From: Schaalia sp. Marseille-Q2122
GTDB taxonomy: Bacteria; Actinomycetota; Actinomycetes; Actinomycetales; Actinomycetaceae
Assembly (NCBI RefSeq): GCF_903645355.1
Contig: NZ_CAHJXR010000006.1
Span: 62,001-126,000 of the forward strand
Direction: 5' to 3'
Length of the DNA: 64,000 nucleotides
Within the stretch, counting starts at the first letter, position 1. Each line of letters opens with the position of its first letter. The notes beneath the pieces are model-generated. The model made no database searches and was not told the DNA's origin. It saw nothing but the letters and a program-made list of their open reading frames with translations. The position numbers and the translations under genes were made by a program. Shown here piece by piece: positions 34,886 through 45,614 of the stretch.

Positions 34886-36217
34886 TCAGGGTCGCCAGTG
34901 ATCCGCGAGGATGTCGCCCGGCCAGGTGGCAATGTCGCTGCGATGCTGTTCGCCGCTGAAGCGGATGCGCGCCACTGCCGCGTAGGCGGCCTCGCGGGCG
35001 ACCTCGACGGTGGAACCCCGCCCCACGACATTGAGCACGCGCCCACCGGAATTGACCAGGGTGTCCTCGGGTTCAACGCCGCAGCAGTTACCCGCGCCCT
35101 TAGGGTCGGGCTGGGCGGGAATGAGCGTCGTGCCCGCGTGGATGACGTGCACACCCTCAAGTGCTTCGGCGTCTTCAATGCCGGTGATCGTTTCGCCGGT
35201 GCGCAGGGTACCGGGGTAGCCTGCCGAGGCCATGACCACGCAGACGGCGGCATCAGCGGACCAGCGGGGGGCGGGAACCTCGTCAAGCGTGCCGGTCGCC
35301 GCGCCGTAGAGCAGGTCCACGAGCGGGCTGTCGAGGCGTTCGAGGACGGCCTGGGTTTCGGGGTCGCCGAAGCGGGCATTGAATTCCACGACGCGCACGC
35401 CTCGCGAGGTCAGCGCCAGGCCACAGTAGAGCAGGCCAACGAAGGGCGTGCCGCGGCGGGCCATTTCGGCCACCGTCGGCAGGGCGACGGTGTCAACGAC
35501 ATGCTCAACGACGCCCTCGGGCAGCCAGGGCAGGGGCGTGTAGGCGCCCATACCGCCAGTATTGGGGCCCTCATTCGCATCCAGCAGGCGCTTGAAGTCC
35601 TGGGCGGGCACGAGGGGCACAACATTCGCGCCATCCGACAGGCAAAAGAGCGAGACTTCAGGGCCGTCAAGGTAGTCCTCAATGACCACGGCCCCGTCGG
35701 GGCGGGCCAGGCAGGCGGCCGCGTGGTCACGAGCCGCCTGGCGGTCCTCGGTGACGACGACGCCCTTACCGGCAGCCAGCGCGTCATCCTTGACGACATG
35801 GGGTGCGCCCAGCTCATCAAGGGCGGCGTCGACCTGCTCCAGGGTGGTGCAGGTGAAGGCGCGGGCCGTCGCCACTGCGGCGGCTTCCATGACGTCCTTG
35901 GCGAAGGACTTAGAGGCTTCAAGCTGAGCGGCGGCCTGTGTCGGGCCAAAGCAGGGGATGCCCGCGTCAGTTACGGCATCGGCGACGCCAGCGACCAGGG
36001 GGGCCTCGGGGCCAACGACGACGAGGTCAACAGCCTCGTCGGCGGCAAGGGCACACACGGCCACAGGGTCAAGGGGGTTGAAGCGATGAGGTACACCCAG
36101 CTCATCAAGGCCGGGGTTGCCTGCTTGGACAAGCAGTTCAACATCATCGGAGGTACGAACCATTGCACGGGCAAGGGCGTGTTCACGCCCGCCATTTCCC
36201 ACAAGCAGGACCTTCAC
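34886..36217 (-). CDS. purD: Phosphoribosylamine-glycine ligase (GARS)
   Basis: 443 residues from a GTG at 36217, chosen because [16 protein letters not shown] is the universal PurD start; the open frame upstream is not conserved. The ATP-grasp domain shows [13 protein letters not shown] and [26 protein letters not shown] carries the metal ligands. The enzyme condenses phosphoribosylamine and glycine, step two of purine synthesis. It is the first pur gene of the leftward cluster; the 670-residue gene ends 79 bases upstream. Confidence 0.96.
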   Translation of the reverse strand: MKVLLVGNGGREHALARAMVRTSDDVELLVQAGNPGLDELGVPHRFNPLDPVAVCALAADEAVDLVVVGPEAPLVAGVADAVTDAGIPCFGPTQAAAQLEASKSFAKDVMEAAAVATARAFTCTTLEQVDAALDELGAPHVVKDDALAAGKGVVVTEDRQAARDHAAACLARPDGAVVIEDYLDGPEVSLFCLSDGANVVPLVPAQDFKRLLDANEGPNTGGMGAYTPLPWLPEGVVEHVVDTVALPTVAEMARRGTPFVGLLYCGLALTSRGVRVVEFNARFGDPETQAVLERLDSPLVDLLYGAATGTLDEVPAPRWSADAAVCVVMASAGYPGTLRTGETITGIEDAEALEGVHVIHAGTTLIPAQPDPKGAGNCCGVEPEDTLVNSGGRVLNVVGRGSTVEVAREAAYAAVARIRFSGEQHRSDIATWPGDILADHWRP

Positions 36218-36296
36218 GCTGCCAGCGTAGCCCGGCCGCACCCTTCGCGTCGGCCCTGCCCACGTACTGGGCAGCCTCCCGCAAAGAATCCCTGCC

Positions 36297-38309
36297 TCAA
36301 CTCCCCCAGCCGAAGCCACAACGCCACGTATCGAAGTGGGCGAAAGCGGCGATGACCTCGTCCTTGACAGACAATCCCCACCCGCCAGTCGTGCCGCTCA
36401 GCTGAGACGAAATCCTCCACCCCAGCCACAGCGCTAAATACGCCAGAAGAAGAATCGGCAGCCAATCCTTGAGGCCGAGTTTGCGCCCACCCCCCTGCGA
36501 CGCTGCGGCGTTCTTTCCGGCGGTGCGGCTGAGATTATTGCTCCGAGGCGCAGAGTTTTCCCGCATATGGTCGCTATTGAGCGCTACCTGGGCGACGCGG
36601 CCCCCACCCCAGGGCGCGGGAATCATGGCGCCCGTGCTTTCACCGTAGTTTTTTGCCTGCAGGAGGCGACGCATGTGGCCGCGCATTTTTTCCCAGCGTC
36701 CGCGGGTGATCATCGCTCCGGCTTCCCGGCACTGCTCACGTTTGGCGGCGAGGAGTTCCCAGATGCGTTCAGCGTCGGGGAACAGGCCGGGCAGCAGGTC
36801 AAAGAATCGGCCGGCACTGTCAATCAGGACCAGGCCTTCACCGACACTGGCCCACACCATGAGTTCCTCCCATGCGAGGGCTTGACGCCGGATGAGGGCA
36901 GAATTCGGGGTGTGTTCGGAGAACCATTCGGCGACGATTTCTTCAGGGCCAATGGTGAGTCGGTGGGGTGCGCTTTGGACGCTGTCAACGTCGTGGAAGA
37001 GCAGGCCCGTCCAGAAGTGCTCCCCTGCGGGTTCAAGGAAGTCGCGTTGGAGGTCCTCGGCGTCAATGGGCGGGGGATTGACTGCGCCCTGCCCGCCCCC
37101 GTAGGAGACGAGCCATCCGCGCATGGGGGTGAGGGGTGGGAAGTCATTGACGAGGTTTCCCGTGGCGATGCTTGCGGGAATGTGCAGGTGGCTGAGGAAT
37201 TCGCGGAGGGCCTCGCGCACGTCCTCGGTGCGGATCTGGGAGTATGCGATGTGGTGGAGCCAGAGTTGCCCCTCCCAGTATTCATGGAGGCCGTTCACTT
37301 CGATGATTTCTTCAATGCGACTGTCGCTCAGTTCAGCGTCAATACCGCGTGAGTCAACCTCGTTGTCTGTGCCCAGCAGTGCGCAGACGAGTTCGTGGGC
37401 GTCAATGTCGAGCCAGTCGCCTTCGAGGCCGTAGCTGACGATGATCTGACGATTCCGCAGGCCTTGGCTGGTGCGCACCTGCGCCCGTGAGCCCGCGATT
37501 TTTTCGATCATGGCGTTGAGGAAGCCCGAGATAATGCCGTAGGCGATAAAGGCTTCGGGGCTGATGGTGGCCGACATGGACAGGAGAGGGCGGGGGTCGT
37601 CGGTTTCGAGGCAGCCTGCGTCTTCGTAGGCGGGTGGGCGCTGTTCAACGCTGCGGAGGAAGGCCTCTTCTGTCATGTGCCTGGGAGGGGTGGTGAAGAT
37701 GCGGCCGATGAGTTCTGGAGCGTTGGTGATGAAGAGGTGGGTGCGGTCGCCGTTGTGGGGCGAGATTTCCTGGGCGAGGGCGCGCATCTTGCGGTCGCGT
37801 TCGTCAGGGGCGTGTTCAATGTCGAGGGGGCGGACGGCGATGCTGGTCAGTCCGGTGCGCAGGACAGCGTCGTTGTGCCATGCGATACCGGAGTAGAAGT
37901 TCGCGTCGGGGCTTGGCCCGGTGGCGGGCTGGGGATTGTGGAAGAAGTCGGAGAGGAAGCCTAGGGCTGCTTCGAGGTCGTTGAGGGTGGTGGCGCCGAG
38001 CATGATGGCGCTGGGGCGCGGTAGGGCCTCAACCCAGATGCTGAGGTTTTTGGCCGTGGGGTGGGCGCGGACCCGTTCCTTTTTCCACTGTGTGAAGTGG
38101 AAGATCACGCAGGAGAGGAGGTATTCGAAGATGCCGCTGTCCTGGGCGGCTTCATCCCAGATGCTGTAGTCGGTACATAGTTGTACGAGCAGTGGGGTGG
38201 CGCTCAGGTTGATTCCGTCTTCGATGGCGCCTTTGCTCAGCATCCAGTCGTGTCCATGGAAGGTGTAGATGCTTCCAGGCGTGTAGGACTGCGGGCTGTT
38301 GGCTGTCAT
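36297..38309 (-). CDS. Uncharacterised 670-residue protein with a C-terminal membrane helix
   Basis: I do not recognise a family. The protein begins MTANSPQSYTPGSIYTFHGHDWMLS with no signal peptide. The bulk is a mixed, Trp-rich soluble region that includes RTHLFITNAPELIGRIF and LLSMSATISPEAFIAYGIISGF. A basic segment near 560-580 (RGRWEKMRGHMRRLL) and a low-complexity stretch precede one membrane helix at about 608-628 (DWLPILLLAYLALWLGW). A short tail follows. The layout suggests a tail-anchored protein with a large cytosolic part. It lies directly upstream of purD on the same strand (79-base gap) and could be read into the pur cluster, though nothing in it suggests purine chemistry. Confidence 0.75.
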   Translation of the reverse strand: MTANSPQSYTPGSIYTFHGHDWMLSKGAIEDGINLSATPLLVQLCTDYSIWDEAAQDSGIFEYLLSCVIFHFTQWKKERVRAHPTAKNLSIWVEALPRPSAIMLGATTLNDLEAALGFLSDFFHNPQPATGPSPDANFYSGIAWHNDAVLRTGLTSIAVRPLDIEHAPDERDRKMRALAQEISPHNGDRTHLFITNAPELIGRIFTTPPRHMTEEAFLRSVEQRPPAYEDAGCLETDDPRPLLSMSATISPEAFIAYGIISGFLNAMIEKIAGSRAQVRTSQGLRNRQIIVSYGLEGDWLDIDAHELVCALLGTDNEVDSRGIDAELSDSRIEEIIEVNGLHEYWEGQLWLHHIAYSQIRTEDVREALREFLSHLHIPASIATGNLVNDFPPLTPMRGWLVSYGGGQGAVNPPPIDAEDLQRDFLEPAGEHFWTGLLFHDVDSVQSAPHRLTIGPEEIVAEWFSEHTPNSALIRRQALAWEELMVWASVGEGLVLIDSAGRFFDLLPGLFPDAERIWELLAAKREQCREAGAMITRGRWEKMRGHMRRLLQAKNYGESTGAMIPAPWGGGRVAQVALNSDHMRENSAPRSNNLSRTAGKNAAASQGGGRKLGLKDWLPILLLAYLALWLGWRISSQLSGTTGGWGLSVKDEVIAAFAHFDTWRCGFGWGS

Positions 38310-38332
38310 AGATCTAACTGTATCCCGACGAC

Positions 38333-38370
38333 TGCGGCCTGGTTTCTGTATCCACAGAAACCAGGCCGCA
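38333..38370 (-). terminator. Hairpin between the SdrD-type adhesin and the 670-residue gene
   Basis: TGCGGCCTGGTTTCTG (38333-38348) pairs perfectly with 38355-38370 around a 6-base loop, 45 bases past the adhesin stop. Confidence 0.8.
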
Positions 38371-38414
38371 GCTTCAGGTGAGGTATCCCCTGTGGGGATT
38401 CTCGTGTGCCTCGT

Positions 38415-41400
38415 TTATCGGGTCATGCGTCGGCGTGCCCACACACCAGCAGCACCAGCAGCCACGATCAACACCGCGATACCGCCAGCCACTGCCGCAT
38501 CAGCACCAGTCTTAGCGACCTTGCCAGGCACAGGATCCTTGACCTTGACAAAACCAAAGTCCAAGGTCATGTCCTGATCACCATGCTTGACCAAGCTCAC
38601 CGAAGAAACCGAACCCGACGACGAATCATTCGACACATCCCCAGTGGCATTGGGCTTAGTCGCCACATAGCCCGACGGAACCTTCACAGACACCGTGTAC
38701 TTCTGACCATCCTTGAGCACAGGCAACTTCTCAAAGACATACTTACCGTCCTTGTCAGTTGTCACCACCGGCACGACCTTACCGTCAACATCAGTCACAG
38801 ACTTACCATCAGGACCAGTCAAGGTCAGCTCAACACCAGCAATACCAGGCTCACCAGCATCCTGACGACCATTGCCATTGGAATCAAACCACACGAAATC
38901 ACCAACAGACACAGTCGCGTACACAAGACCAAAGTCAAGACTCAGATCCTGATCGCCATCCTCAAGAAGATCACCAGAAGACTCCGACCCCGTCGAAGAA
39001 TCATTATCCCTAGTAGTCCCCTCAGCCTGAGCCACAGTATGCGTGTACTGAGCAGGATAAGCAATGCTCACCGTGTAGCTCTGACCAGGCTGAAGAACAG
39101 GCAGATTCCCAAACGTGTACTTGCCATCCTTATCAGTGGTAGCAACCCCCACAGGATTACCATCCACATCCACCACAGGCTTACCATCAGGGCCAGTCAG
39201 CGTCAGCTCGATACCTTCAACACCAGGCTCATCCGCGTCCTGCTTGCCATCCTTATTGGAGTCAAACCACACGAAATCACCAACAGACACCGTCGCCTTG
39301 ACAAAACCAAAGTCCAACGTGTCATCCACACGCCCATCAGCCACCAACGGCTTAATCGTCTGATCACTACCCGTCGCCGAGTCATTCGTCGGATCAGTAC
39401 CCGGAGCCTGCGCAATAGTCGGCGTCATATCGTAGGGGAAACGCGTCACCTCAACCGAATAACGCTCCGCATCCGCAAGAACGGGGAGGTTTTCGAACAG
39501 GTACTTACCATCACCCTTAGTGGTCAACACCGCGTTGTAGGGCTTGCCATCGGCATCAACAGCAACCTTCTGACCATCAGGCCCAAAGATAGTCAGCTCA
39601 ACACCAGCCAAACCAGGCTCACCAGCATCCTGCTTACCATCCTTATTGGAATCAAACCACACAAAGTCACCAACAGAGACCCGCGCATTGACGAAACCAA
39701 AATCCAACGTCCGATCCGACGCGCCATCCACAGTCAGCTCCTGAGCGGTAGCCTTCCCAGCCTGCGCATCAGAATCCTTAGCAGGATCATCATCACCAGC
39801 TTCAACGGTGGGAGTGTACTTGGCAGGAACCTGAACCGAAACCACATACTTCACACCAGCAGGCAACACCGGCAGGTTTTCGAACAGGTAAGCACCATCA
39901 GCCTTGGTCACAATCGCAGCGACCGGCACAGCATCAGCCTTATCCACATCATCAACATGCACAACCGGCTTGCCATCAGTGCGGCTAATAGTCAAGGTTG
40001 CCCCTTCAATACCGGGCTCACCATCATCCTGGAGACCATTCTTGTTGGAATCAAACCACACAAAGTCACCAACAGAGACAGCGGCACGAACATACCCAAA
40101 GTCAAGGGTCATATCGGACGCGCCATCGGTGGTCAGATCCGCAGACTCAGCCTTACCAGCCTTCGCATCAGAATCCTTAGCAGGATCATCATCACCAGCC
40201 TCACTGGTGGCAACCCATCCGCGAGGCAGATCGGTGACCTTGACAACGTAGTGAGTACCAGCAGGCAACGCCTGCAGATTCTCAAAGGAATACAAGCCCT
40301 GCTCATTAGTCTTCGTCGTCAAAGCAGCCAGAGGCTGACCATCAGCACCATTGACAGCAGCACCATCCGAACGAGAAATCGTCAGAGTCACGCCCTCAAT
40401 ACCAGGCTCACCATCACCCTGAAGGCCATCCTTATCAGAGTCAAACCAGACAAAGTTACCCACAGACACAGCAGGCTTAATGAAACCAAAGTCCAAGCTC
40501 ATATCAGAGGCGCCATCGGTGGTCAGATCCGCAGACTCAGCCTTACCAGCCCCAGCCTCAGAATCCTTCTCAGTATCGGCACCCTGCTTATCCTTCGTCG
40601 CCTGGTAACCAGCCGGAGCAGTCACACTCACAACATAGTGAGTACCAGCAGGCAACGCCTGCAGATTCTCAAAGGAATACAAGCCCTGCTCATTGGTCTT
40701 CGTCGTCAAAGCAGCCAAAGGCTGACCATCAGCACCATTGACAGCAGCACCATCCGAACGAGAAATCGTCAGGGTCACGCCCTCAATACCAGGCTCACCA
40801 TCACCCTGAAGGCCATCCTTATCGGAGTCAAACCAGACAAAGTTACCCACAGACACAGCAGGCTTAATGAAACCAAAGTCCAAGCTCATATCAGAGGCGC
40901 CATCGGTGGTCAGATCCTTGGACTCAGCCTTACCAGCCCCAGCCTCAGAATCCTTCTCAGTATCGGCACCCTGCTTATCCTTCGTCGCCTGGTAACCAGC
41001 CGGAGCAGTCACACTCACAACATAGTGAGTACCAGCAGGCAACGCCTCAAGACCAGTAAAGGAATACTCACCCTGAGGATTAGTCACCGTCGTCAAAACA
41101 GCCAGAGGCTGGCCGTCAGCACCGTTGACAGTAGCGTCATCCGAACGAGAAATCGTCAGAGTCACACCCTCAATACCAGGCTCACCATCACCCTGAAGGC
41201 CATCCTTATCAGCATCGAACCACACGAAGTTACCAACAGACACAGCAGGCTTAATGAAACCAAAGTCCAGCGTCATGTCGGAGGCGAGGTCTTCTTCAAG
41301 CGGACCTTGCGAGAGCACCCAGTCGGTGCTGGAGTTCAAGTCAACCGTCACGCCCGCGGTGTCAGCCTCGGTCGGAATGTATCCGCCCGGAGGGGGAGTC

Positions 41401-43211
41401 ACCATCGTGACCTTGTACTTCTTGCCTGCGTGAGCACCGGTCAGCGGGGGCAGCTTATCGAAGACGTAGCGGCCATCAGCCTTGGTGGTCAGATCAGTGA
41501 CCGGCTGACCTTCAACATTGGTCACCGGGGTGTCGTCATCGTAGGTGAGCTTGAGAACAGCGCCAGCAAGGCCACTTTCAGTGTCGTCCTGCTTGCCGTT
41601 CTTATTCTCATCGAACCAGACGTAGTTACCCACGGATACCGACGGCGTCAGCTTGGCAGTGTTTTCCAGCTGGACGGTGGTGACCTTCTGCGATTCGATC
41701 ACGAAGGAGATTTCGTTCTTACCCTTTTGATCACCGACAGTGAAGAGGGGTTCGCCCCAGACGACGTCGCTGGGCAGAGCAGGGTTCGTTCCCGCTGCAT
41801 CTTCGACGAGGCGAATGGTGGTGCCAACGGGGAAGGGCATATCGCCGCCGTTGGGGTAGGGGTTGACCGCGTCGAATGCCAGAGGCATCTTCACGGGGTT
41901 TTCAGGAGCGGTCCAGCCGGGGTAGTCGGTGGCTTGCCTTCCCACGGGCAGAGTCCAGTGGACGTTGAGCATCGCCTTGCGTGCGGGGTCGGCGAGGACG
42001 GCGTCACGCTTGGGTCCGCCCAGGGTCTTGGAGACGCGGAAGGAGCCGTAGTTGTCCTGCATGACAGCGGTTGCGCCTGCAGATGCGGTGTAACCTGCCG
42101 ACTTCACCTGGCGGAAGAAAGGCTCGTTTTGGCCATCGGAGAGTTCAACGTTGTTCTTCAGTACGACGCCGTCGACGACCTTGCCGTCGTGCTTGGTGAT
42201 GTAGAGGAACTTGTAGTTGACATCGTCTTGCCATTCGCCCGAGAGCTTCGTAATCCGGTAGGTTGCGGTCTTACGATCAGGGGAGATGTCGGTGTCAATC
42301 TTGAAGCTTCCCAGCTCAAAGTCATCGGGGAATCGACCGGGGACCGAAGGAGTGGAGTCTCCGCCGGTAGCGTCGGGACGACCAACGAGGGTGGTCCAGG
42401 GAAGCTCGGGGTTCTCCTTGGTCTGGATGATGTAGAGCTCGGTGATGTCGGTGAAGGTCTGAGGACCTTCCAGCGTGTCCTTAATGACGATGGGGTTAGG
42501 CAGCGCCTGACCCTTCTTCTCCGCAGCAGCCTTCAGGGAGCGGCCACTGAAGACCACGTACCAGCGCAGGAAGCGGGCGTCAGAGGGGACACCGTCATGG
42601 CTCTTGTGCAGGGGCTGATCGACCCACTGCTTGGGGCGGCGCCCCTCTACGGCCTGCCCTTCAGGCATGGTGGCCTCGCGGGGGACGCCATTACCATCGA
42701 AGTTAATGGTCGTGCCGGTCTTATCGACAACTGCGGCGGCGAAGTAGCCGCTGCCTCCCACACCGGTCCTACCGGTGAAGTCGATCTGATTTTCAAAGAT
42801 ACAGGTGATGGCCTTGCGTTCGGGGTAACAGGTACCGATCTTCTGATCGCCCCACATGAAGTCGAACTTGTTCGTCTCGTTGATATTGAGTTGAACGGGC
42901 ACACCGACACGGAGGGAGTCGCCTGGTTGGGGACGAGGAGCGGTGTCGTCGAGGCTCCACTTCCAGGTGATCAATGCGGACTCGTTGAGGTAGACGGGGC
43001 CGGCAACGCCAGTCTTATCACTGCCGCCGCCCCAACGCTTCATGACAAAGTCAGAAACGACGATGTCTGCGCGGTTCGTGTGGTTCGTCGGCGGGGCTTC
43101 TGCACGTGCCGCGAAGTGTGGCGAGGCAAAGAACACTCCGCTCACCACGAGTACAAAGGCGATGAGGATCGCCAAGGGCCCCCTCAAGGACCGCATTCCA
43201 ACAGGTTTCAT
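38415..43211 (-). CDS. Cell-wall-anchored SdrD-B-repeat adhesin, 1,598 residues
   Basis: A signal peptide covers about 1-40 (LAILIAFVLVVSGVFFAS). A head region of about 480 residues with no named domain follows. Eight SdrD B-type repeats begin near 524, 655, 784, 913, 1044, 1176, 1307 and 1434, each opening SVG(N/D)(Y/F)VWFD and carrying a DxDxDG-like calcium loop such as DSDKDGLQGDGE. Repeats 3 and 4 are almost identical in DNA as well as protein. The C-terminus shows VAKTG, a membrane helix and ARRRMTR, a variant sorting signal. SdrD-B stalks are calcium-stiffened rods that hold an adhesive head away from the wall; the ligand is unknown. GGGAG precedes the ATG. The gene is monocistronic, with a terminator downstream. 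Confidence 0.92.
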   Translation of the reverse strand: MKPVGMRSLRGPLAILIAFVLVVSGVFFASPHFAARAEAPPTNHTNRADIVVSDFVMKRWGGGSDKTGVAGPVYLNESALITWKWSLDDTAPRPQPGDSLRVGVPVQLNINETNKFDFMWGDQKIGTCYPERKAITCIFENQIDFTGRTGVGGSGYFAAAVVDKTGTTINFDGNGVPREATMPEGQAVEGRRPKQWVDQPLHKSHDGVPSDARFLRWYVVFSGRSLKAAAEKKGQALPNPIVIKDTLEGPQTFTDITELYIIQTKENPELPWTTLVGRPDATGGDSTPSVPGRFPDDFELGSFKIDTDISPDRKTATYRITKLSGEWQDDVNYKFLYITKHDGKVVDGVVLKNNVELSDGQNEPFFRQVKSAGYTASAGATAVMQDNYGSFRVSKTLGGPKRDAVLADPARKAMLNVHWTLPVGRQATDYPGWTAPENPVKMPLAFDAVNPYPNGGDMPFPVGTTIRLVEDAAGTNPALPSDVVWGEPLFTVGDQKGKNEISFVIESQKVTTVQLENTAKLTPSVSVGNYVWFDENKNGKQDDTESGLAGAVLKLTYDDDTPVTNVEGQPVTDLTTKADGRYVFDKLPPLTGAHAGKKYKVTMVTPPPGGYIPTEADTAGVTVDLNSSTDWVLSQGPLEEDLASDMTLDFGFIKPAVSVGNFVWFDADKDGLQGDGEPGIEGVTLTISRSDDATVNGADGQPLAVLTTVTNPQGEYSFTGLEALPAGTHYVVSVTAPAGYQATKDKQGADTEKDSEAGAGKAESKDLTTDGASDMSLDFGFIKPAVSVGNFVWFDSDKDGLQGDGEPGIEGVTLTISRSDGAAVNGADGQPLAALTTKTNEQGLYSFENLQALPAGTHYVVSVTAPAGYQATKDKQGADTEKDSEAGAGKAESADLTTDGASDMSLDFGFIKPAVSVGNFVWFDSDKDGLQGDGEPGIEGVTLTISRSDGAAVNGADGQPLAALTTKTNEQGLYSFENLQALPAGTHYVVKVTDLPRGWVATSEAGDDDPAKDSDAKAGKAESADLTTDGASDMTLDFGYVRAAVSVGDFVWFDSNKNGLQDDGEPGIEGATLTISRTDGKPVVHVDDVDKADAVPVAAIVTKADGAYLFENLPVLPAGVKYVVSVQVPAKYTPTVEAGDDDPAKDSDAQAGKATAQELTVDGASDRTLDFGFVNARVSVGDFVWFDSNKDGKQDAGEPGLAGVELTIFGPDGQKVAVDADGKPYNAVLTTKGDGKYLFENLPVLADAERYSVEVTRFPYDMTPTIAQAPGTDPTNDSATGSDQTIKPLVADGRVDDTLDFGFVKATVSVGDFVWFDSNKDGKQDADEPGVEGIELTLTGPDGKPVVDVDGNPVGVATTDKDGKYTFGNLPVLQPGQSYTVSIAYPAQYTHTVAQAEGTTRDNDSSTGSESSGDLLEDGDQDLSLDFGLVYATVSVGDFVWFDSNGNGRQDAGEPGIAGVELTLTGPDGKSVTDVDGKVVPVVTTDKDGKYVFEKLPVLKDGQKYTVSVKVPSGYVATKPNATGDVSNDSSSGSVSSVSLVKHGDQDMTLDFGFVKVKDPVPGKVAKTGADAAVAGGIAVLIVAAGAAGVWARRRMTR

Positions 43212-43445
43212 AAACTCTCCCGGGTCAGATCAGTGACAGAATTGAGTTGAAATTTGCACCGAAATTGGGTTATTTCGGTCAACTTTCCTCGTTCATCAGA
43301 TCCAGTGTATTGAGGAATATGAAAGGCCGCAATAGAAAATGGGAATTCGCTGGGAGAAAGCCCCATAAACCCTCTTAATTCGGCTTGAATTTTATATAAG
43401 ACCTGGTCAGCGACTATCAGTTTTCTCCCAGATTCCGCCAAAGAA
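43212..43445. promoter_or_regulatory. AT-richer leader of the SdrD-type adhesin gene
   Basis: About 230 bases with stretches such as ttgaattttatataag. CTGGGAGAAA (43350-43359) and TTTCTCCCAG (43422-43431) form a spaced inverted repeat and could be paired regulator sites. No gene is supported here. Confidence 0.5.
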
Positions 43446-43488
43446 CACTGAAGGCCCCCGCCTCATATTGAGGCGGGGGCCTTCAGTG
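43446..43488. terminator. Strong hairpin after pckG
   Basis: Twenty perfectly paired bases (43446-43465 with 43469-43488) around a 3-base loop, 58 bases past the pckG stop. Confidence 0.85.
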
Positions 43489-43546
43489 TGCGAACAATCA
43501 CCAGCGCTGAATATGACCGCTCAGCAGCTCAGTGATGAGCTCATCA

Positions 43547-45382
43547 TCAGTCGCGTGCAGCGGCAATACGCTCACGGAACTTGGCCAGCTGCTCGAGGAT
43601 CGGAGCAGGCACCTTGTCGCCGAAGGTCTTGAAGTACTCTTCGGTGTCATCCATCTCTGCAGCCCATGCGTCGGGGCAGATATGGAAGAGCTTGGCCCAG
43701 GATTCCTCGGTGACATCAAGGCCGTCGAGGTTGAAGTCCTCGAACTTGGGGTAGCGGCCGGTCACGCCGTCGATGGCCTCAACCTCACCAGCGACGCGGC
43801 GAACAATCCAGTCCAGAACGCGGCTGTTGTCGCCGTAGCCCGGCCACAGCCAGTTACCCTCATCGTCCTTACGGAACCAGTTGACCTGGTAGGCCTTGGG
43901 GAACTTGTCGCCCAGCTTGGCCTGCATGTCCAGCCAGTGGCCCCAGTAGTCGGCCATGTTGTAGCCGCAGAAGGGCAGCATGGCGAAGGGGTCGTGACGC
44001 AGGGCGCCAGCCTTGACGTCGGTGGCAGCAGCGGTGACCTCGGAGGCCACGGAAGCACCAATGAAGACACCGTGAGCGGGCTCGTACTGCTCAGCAACCA
44101 GCGGCACGTTGGAAGCGCGGCGGCCACCGAAGAGGATGGCATCAACGGCCACGCCCTCGGGAGCTTCCCAGTCAGAGCAGATGATGGGGCACTGCGAGGC
44201 GGGAACAGTGAAGCGGCTGTTCGGGTGAGCAGCCTTCTCGCCGGACTCGGGGGTCCAGTCGTTGCCATGCCAGTCAATGAGATGAGCGGGGACCTCGCCA
44301 TCGATGCCTTCCCACCACACGTCACCATCGTCGGTCAGAGCGACGTTGGTGAAGATGGAGTTGGCCTTCATGGTCTCCATAGCCATCGGGTTGGTGGAGT
44401 AGGAGGTGCCGGGGGCAACACCGAAGAAGCCAGCTTCGGGGTTGATGGCGTAGAGGCGGCCATCGGGGCCAGGACGCATCCAGGCGATGTCGTCACCAAC
44501 GGTCTCGACCTTGTAGCCGGGGATGGTGGGCTCAAGCATGGCCAGGTTGGTCTTGCCACAAGCCGAGGGGAAGGCAGCGGTGATGTGGAACTGGCGGCCG
44601 TCGGACTCGCGGGTCAGACGGAGGATGAGCATGTGCTCAGCCATCCAGCCATCGCGCTTAGCCATGGTCGAGGCGATACGCAGGGCGAAGCACTTCTTAC
44701 CGAGCAGGGCGTTGCCGCCGTAGCCCGAACCGAAGGACCAGATCTCGTTGGTCTCGGGGAAGTGGGTGATGTACTTCTCGTCGTTGCAGGGCCAGGTGGT
44801 GTCTTCCTGACCGTCTTCGAGGGGCACGCCAACGGAGTGGACGGCGGGAACCCACGGCTTGCCCTCAGCAATGAGGTCCATGGCTTCCTTACCCATACGG
44901 GTCATGATGCGCATGTTGCACACCACGTAGGGGGAGTCGGAGATCTCGATACCCAGCTGCGAGATCGGACCACCCAGGGGGCCCATGGAGAAGGGAATGA
45001 CGTACATGGTACGACCCTTCATGCAGCCGGTGAACTTTTCCTTAAGGGTGGCCTTCATTTCCACCGGATCTGCCCAGTGGTTGGTGGGGCCTGCATCTTC
45101 TTCCTTCTCGGAGCAGATGAAGGTACGGGACTCCACGCGAGCAACATCGGAAGGAAGCGAACGAGCAAGGAAAGAGTTGGGGCGCTTCTCTTCGTTCAGG
45201 CGGGTGAACACACCGGTCTCAACCATGAGGGAGGTGAGGCGATCCCACTCTTCCTGGGTGCCGTCGGAGAACTCAATGGCGTCGGGGGTGGTCAGAGCTG
45301 CAACTTCAGCAACCCATGCCAGCACGTCTTCGGGGGTGTTCGCGGGCGCTGCTGCGCGCACGTCCTGTTCAGTCACGGACAT
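43547..45382 (-). CDS. pckG: Phosphoenolpyruvate carboxykinase (GTP)
   Basis: 611 residues, full length for the GTP-dependent class. The kinase P-loop [13 protein letters not shown] includes the hyper-reactive Cys of this class. [23 protein letters not shown], noted by its core GDDIAWM, binds metal and [15 protein letters not shown] and [13 protein letters not shown] are also class hallmarks. It interconverts oxaloacetate and PEP with GTP, at the link between glycolysis and the C4 acids. The start at 45382 is fixed by AGGAGG seven bases upstream; the in-frame ATG at 45448 lacks one. The gene is divergent from the phosphate genes. Confidence 0.97.
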   Translation of the reverse strand: MSVTEQDVRAAAPANTPEDVLAWVAEVAALTTPDAIEFSDGTQEEWDRLTSLMVETGVFTRLNEEKRPNSFLARSLPSDVARVESRTFICSEKEEDAGPTNHWADPVEMKATLKEKFTGCMKGRTMYVIPFSMGPLGGPISQLGIEISDSPYVVCNMRIMTRMGKEAMDLIAEGKPWVPAVHSVGVPLEDGQEDTTWPCNDEKYITHFPETNEIWSFGSGYGGNALLGKKCFALRIASTMAKRDGWMAEHMLILRLTRESDGRQFHITAAFPSACGKTNLAMLEPTIPGYKVETVGDDIAWMRPGPDGRLYAINPEAGFFGVAPGTSYSTNPMAMETMKANSIFTNVALTDDGDVWWEGIDGEVPAHLIDWHGNDWTPESGEKAAHPNSRFTVPASQCPIICSDWEAPEGVAVDAILFGGRRASNVPLVAEQYEPAHGVFIGASVASEVTAAATDVKAGALRHDPFAMLPFCGYNMADYWGHWLDMQAKLGDKFPKAYQVNWFRKDDEGNWLWPGYGDNSRVLDWIVRRVAGEVEAIDGVTGRYPKFEDFNLDGLDVTEESWAKLFHICPDAWAAEMDDTEEYFKTFGDKVPAPILEQLAKFRERIAAARD

Positions 45383-45614
45383 TTTGCCTCCTGAGGCTAT
45401 CGGTAATTCCGGGACGCGGATCCGTCCCTGATCTACATGTTCAATCATCCCTGACTGATCCCGATTTTGCAGGGGCGGTAGGTCCCGTGAACACCGTGTG
45501 CAGTGTCACAATCGGAGAAAATGGCTGAATTCTGCCCCTTCGGGTTATCGCACTTCGGGACGATCTGGCCTAATCTGGATTTGTTGATATTCCCTGACCA
45601 ATTCAGGAGGAACC

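Noticed and set aside
38406-43250. Rightward frame of 1,614 codons opposite the SdrD-type adhesin
   Set aside because: Antisense shadow: Arg/His/Thr-rich product mirrors the Asp/Gly/Val-rich repeats; no family resemblance.
43532-45394. Rightward frame of 620 codons opposite pckG
   Set aside because: pckG is complete and strongly conserved on the minus strand; the opposite frame is a codon-bias artefact.
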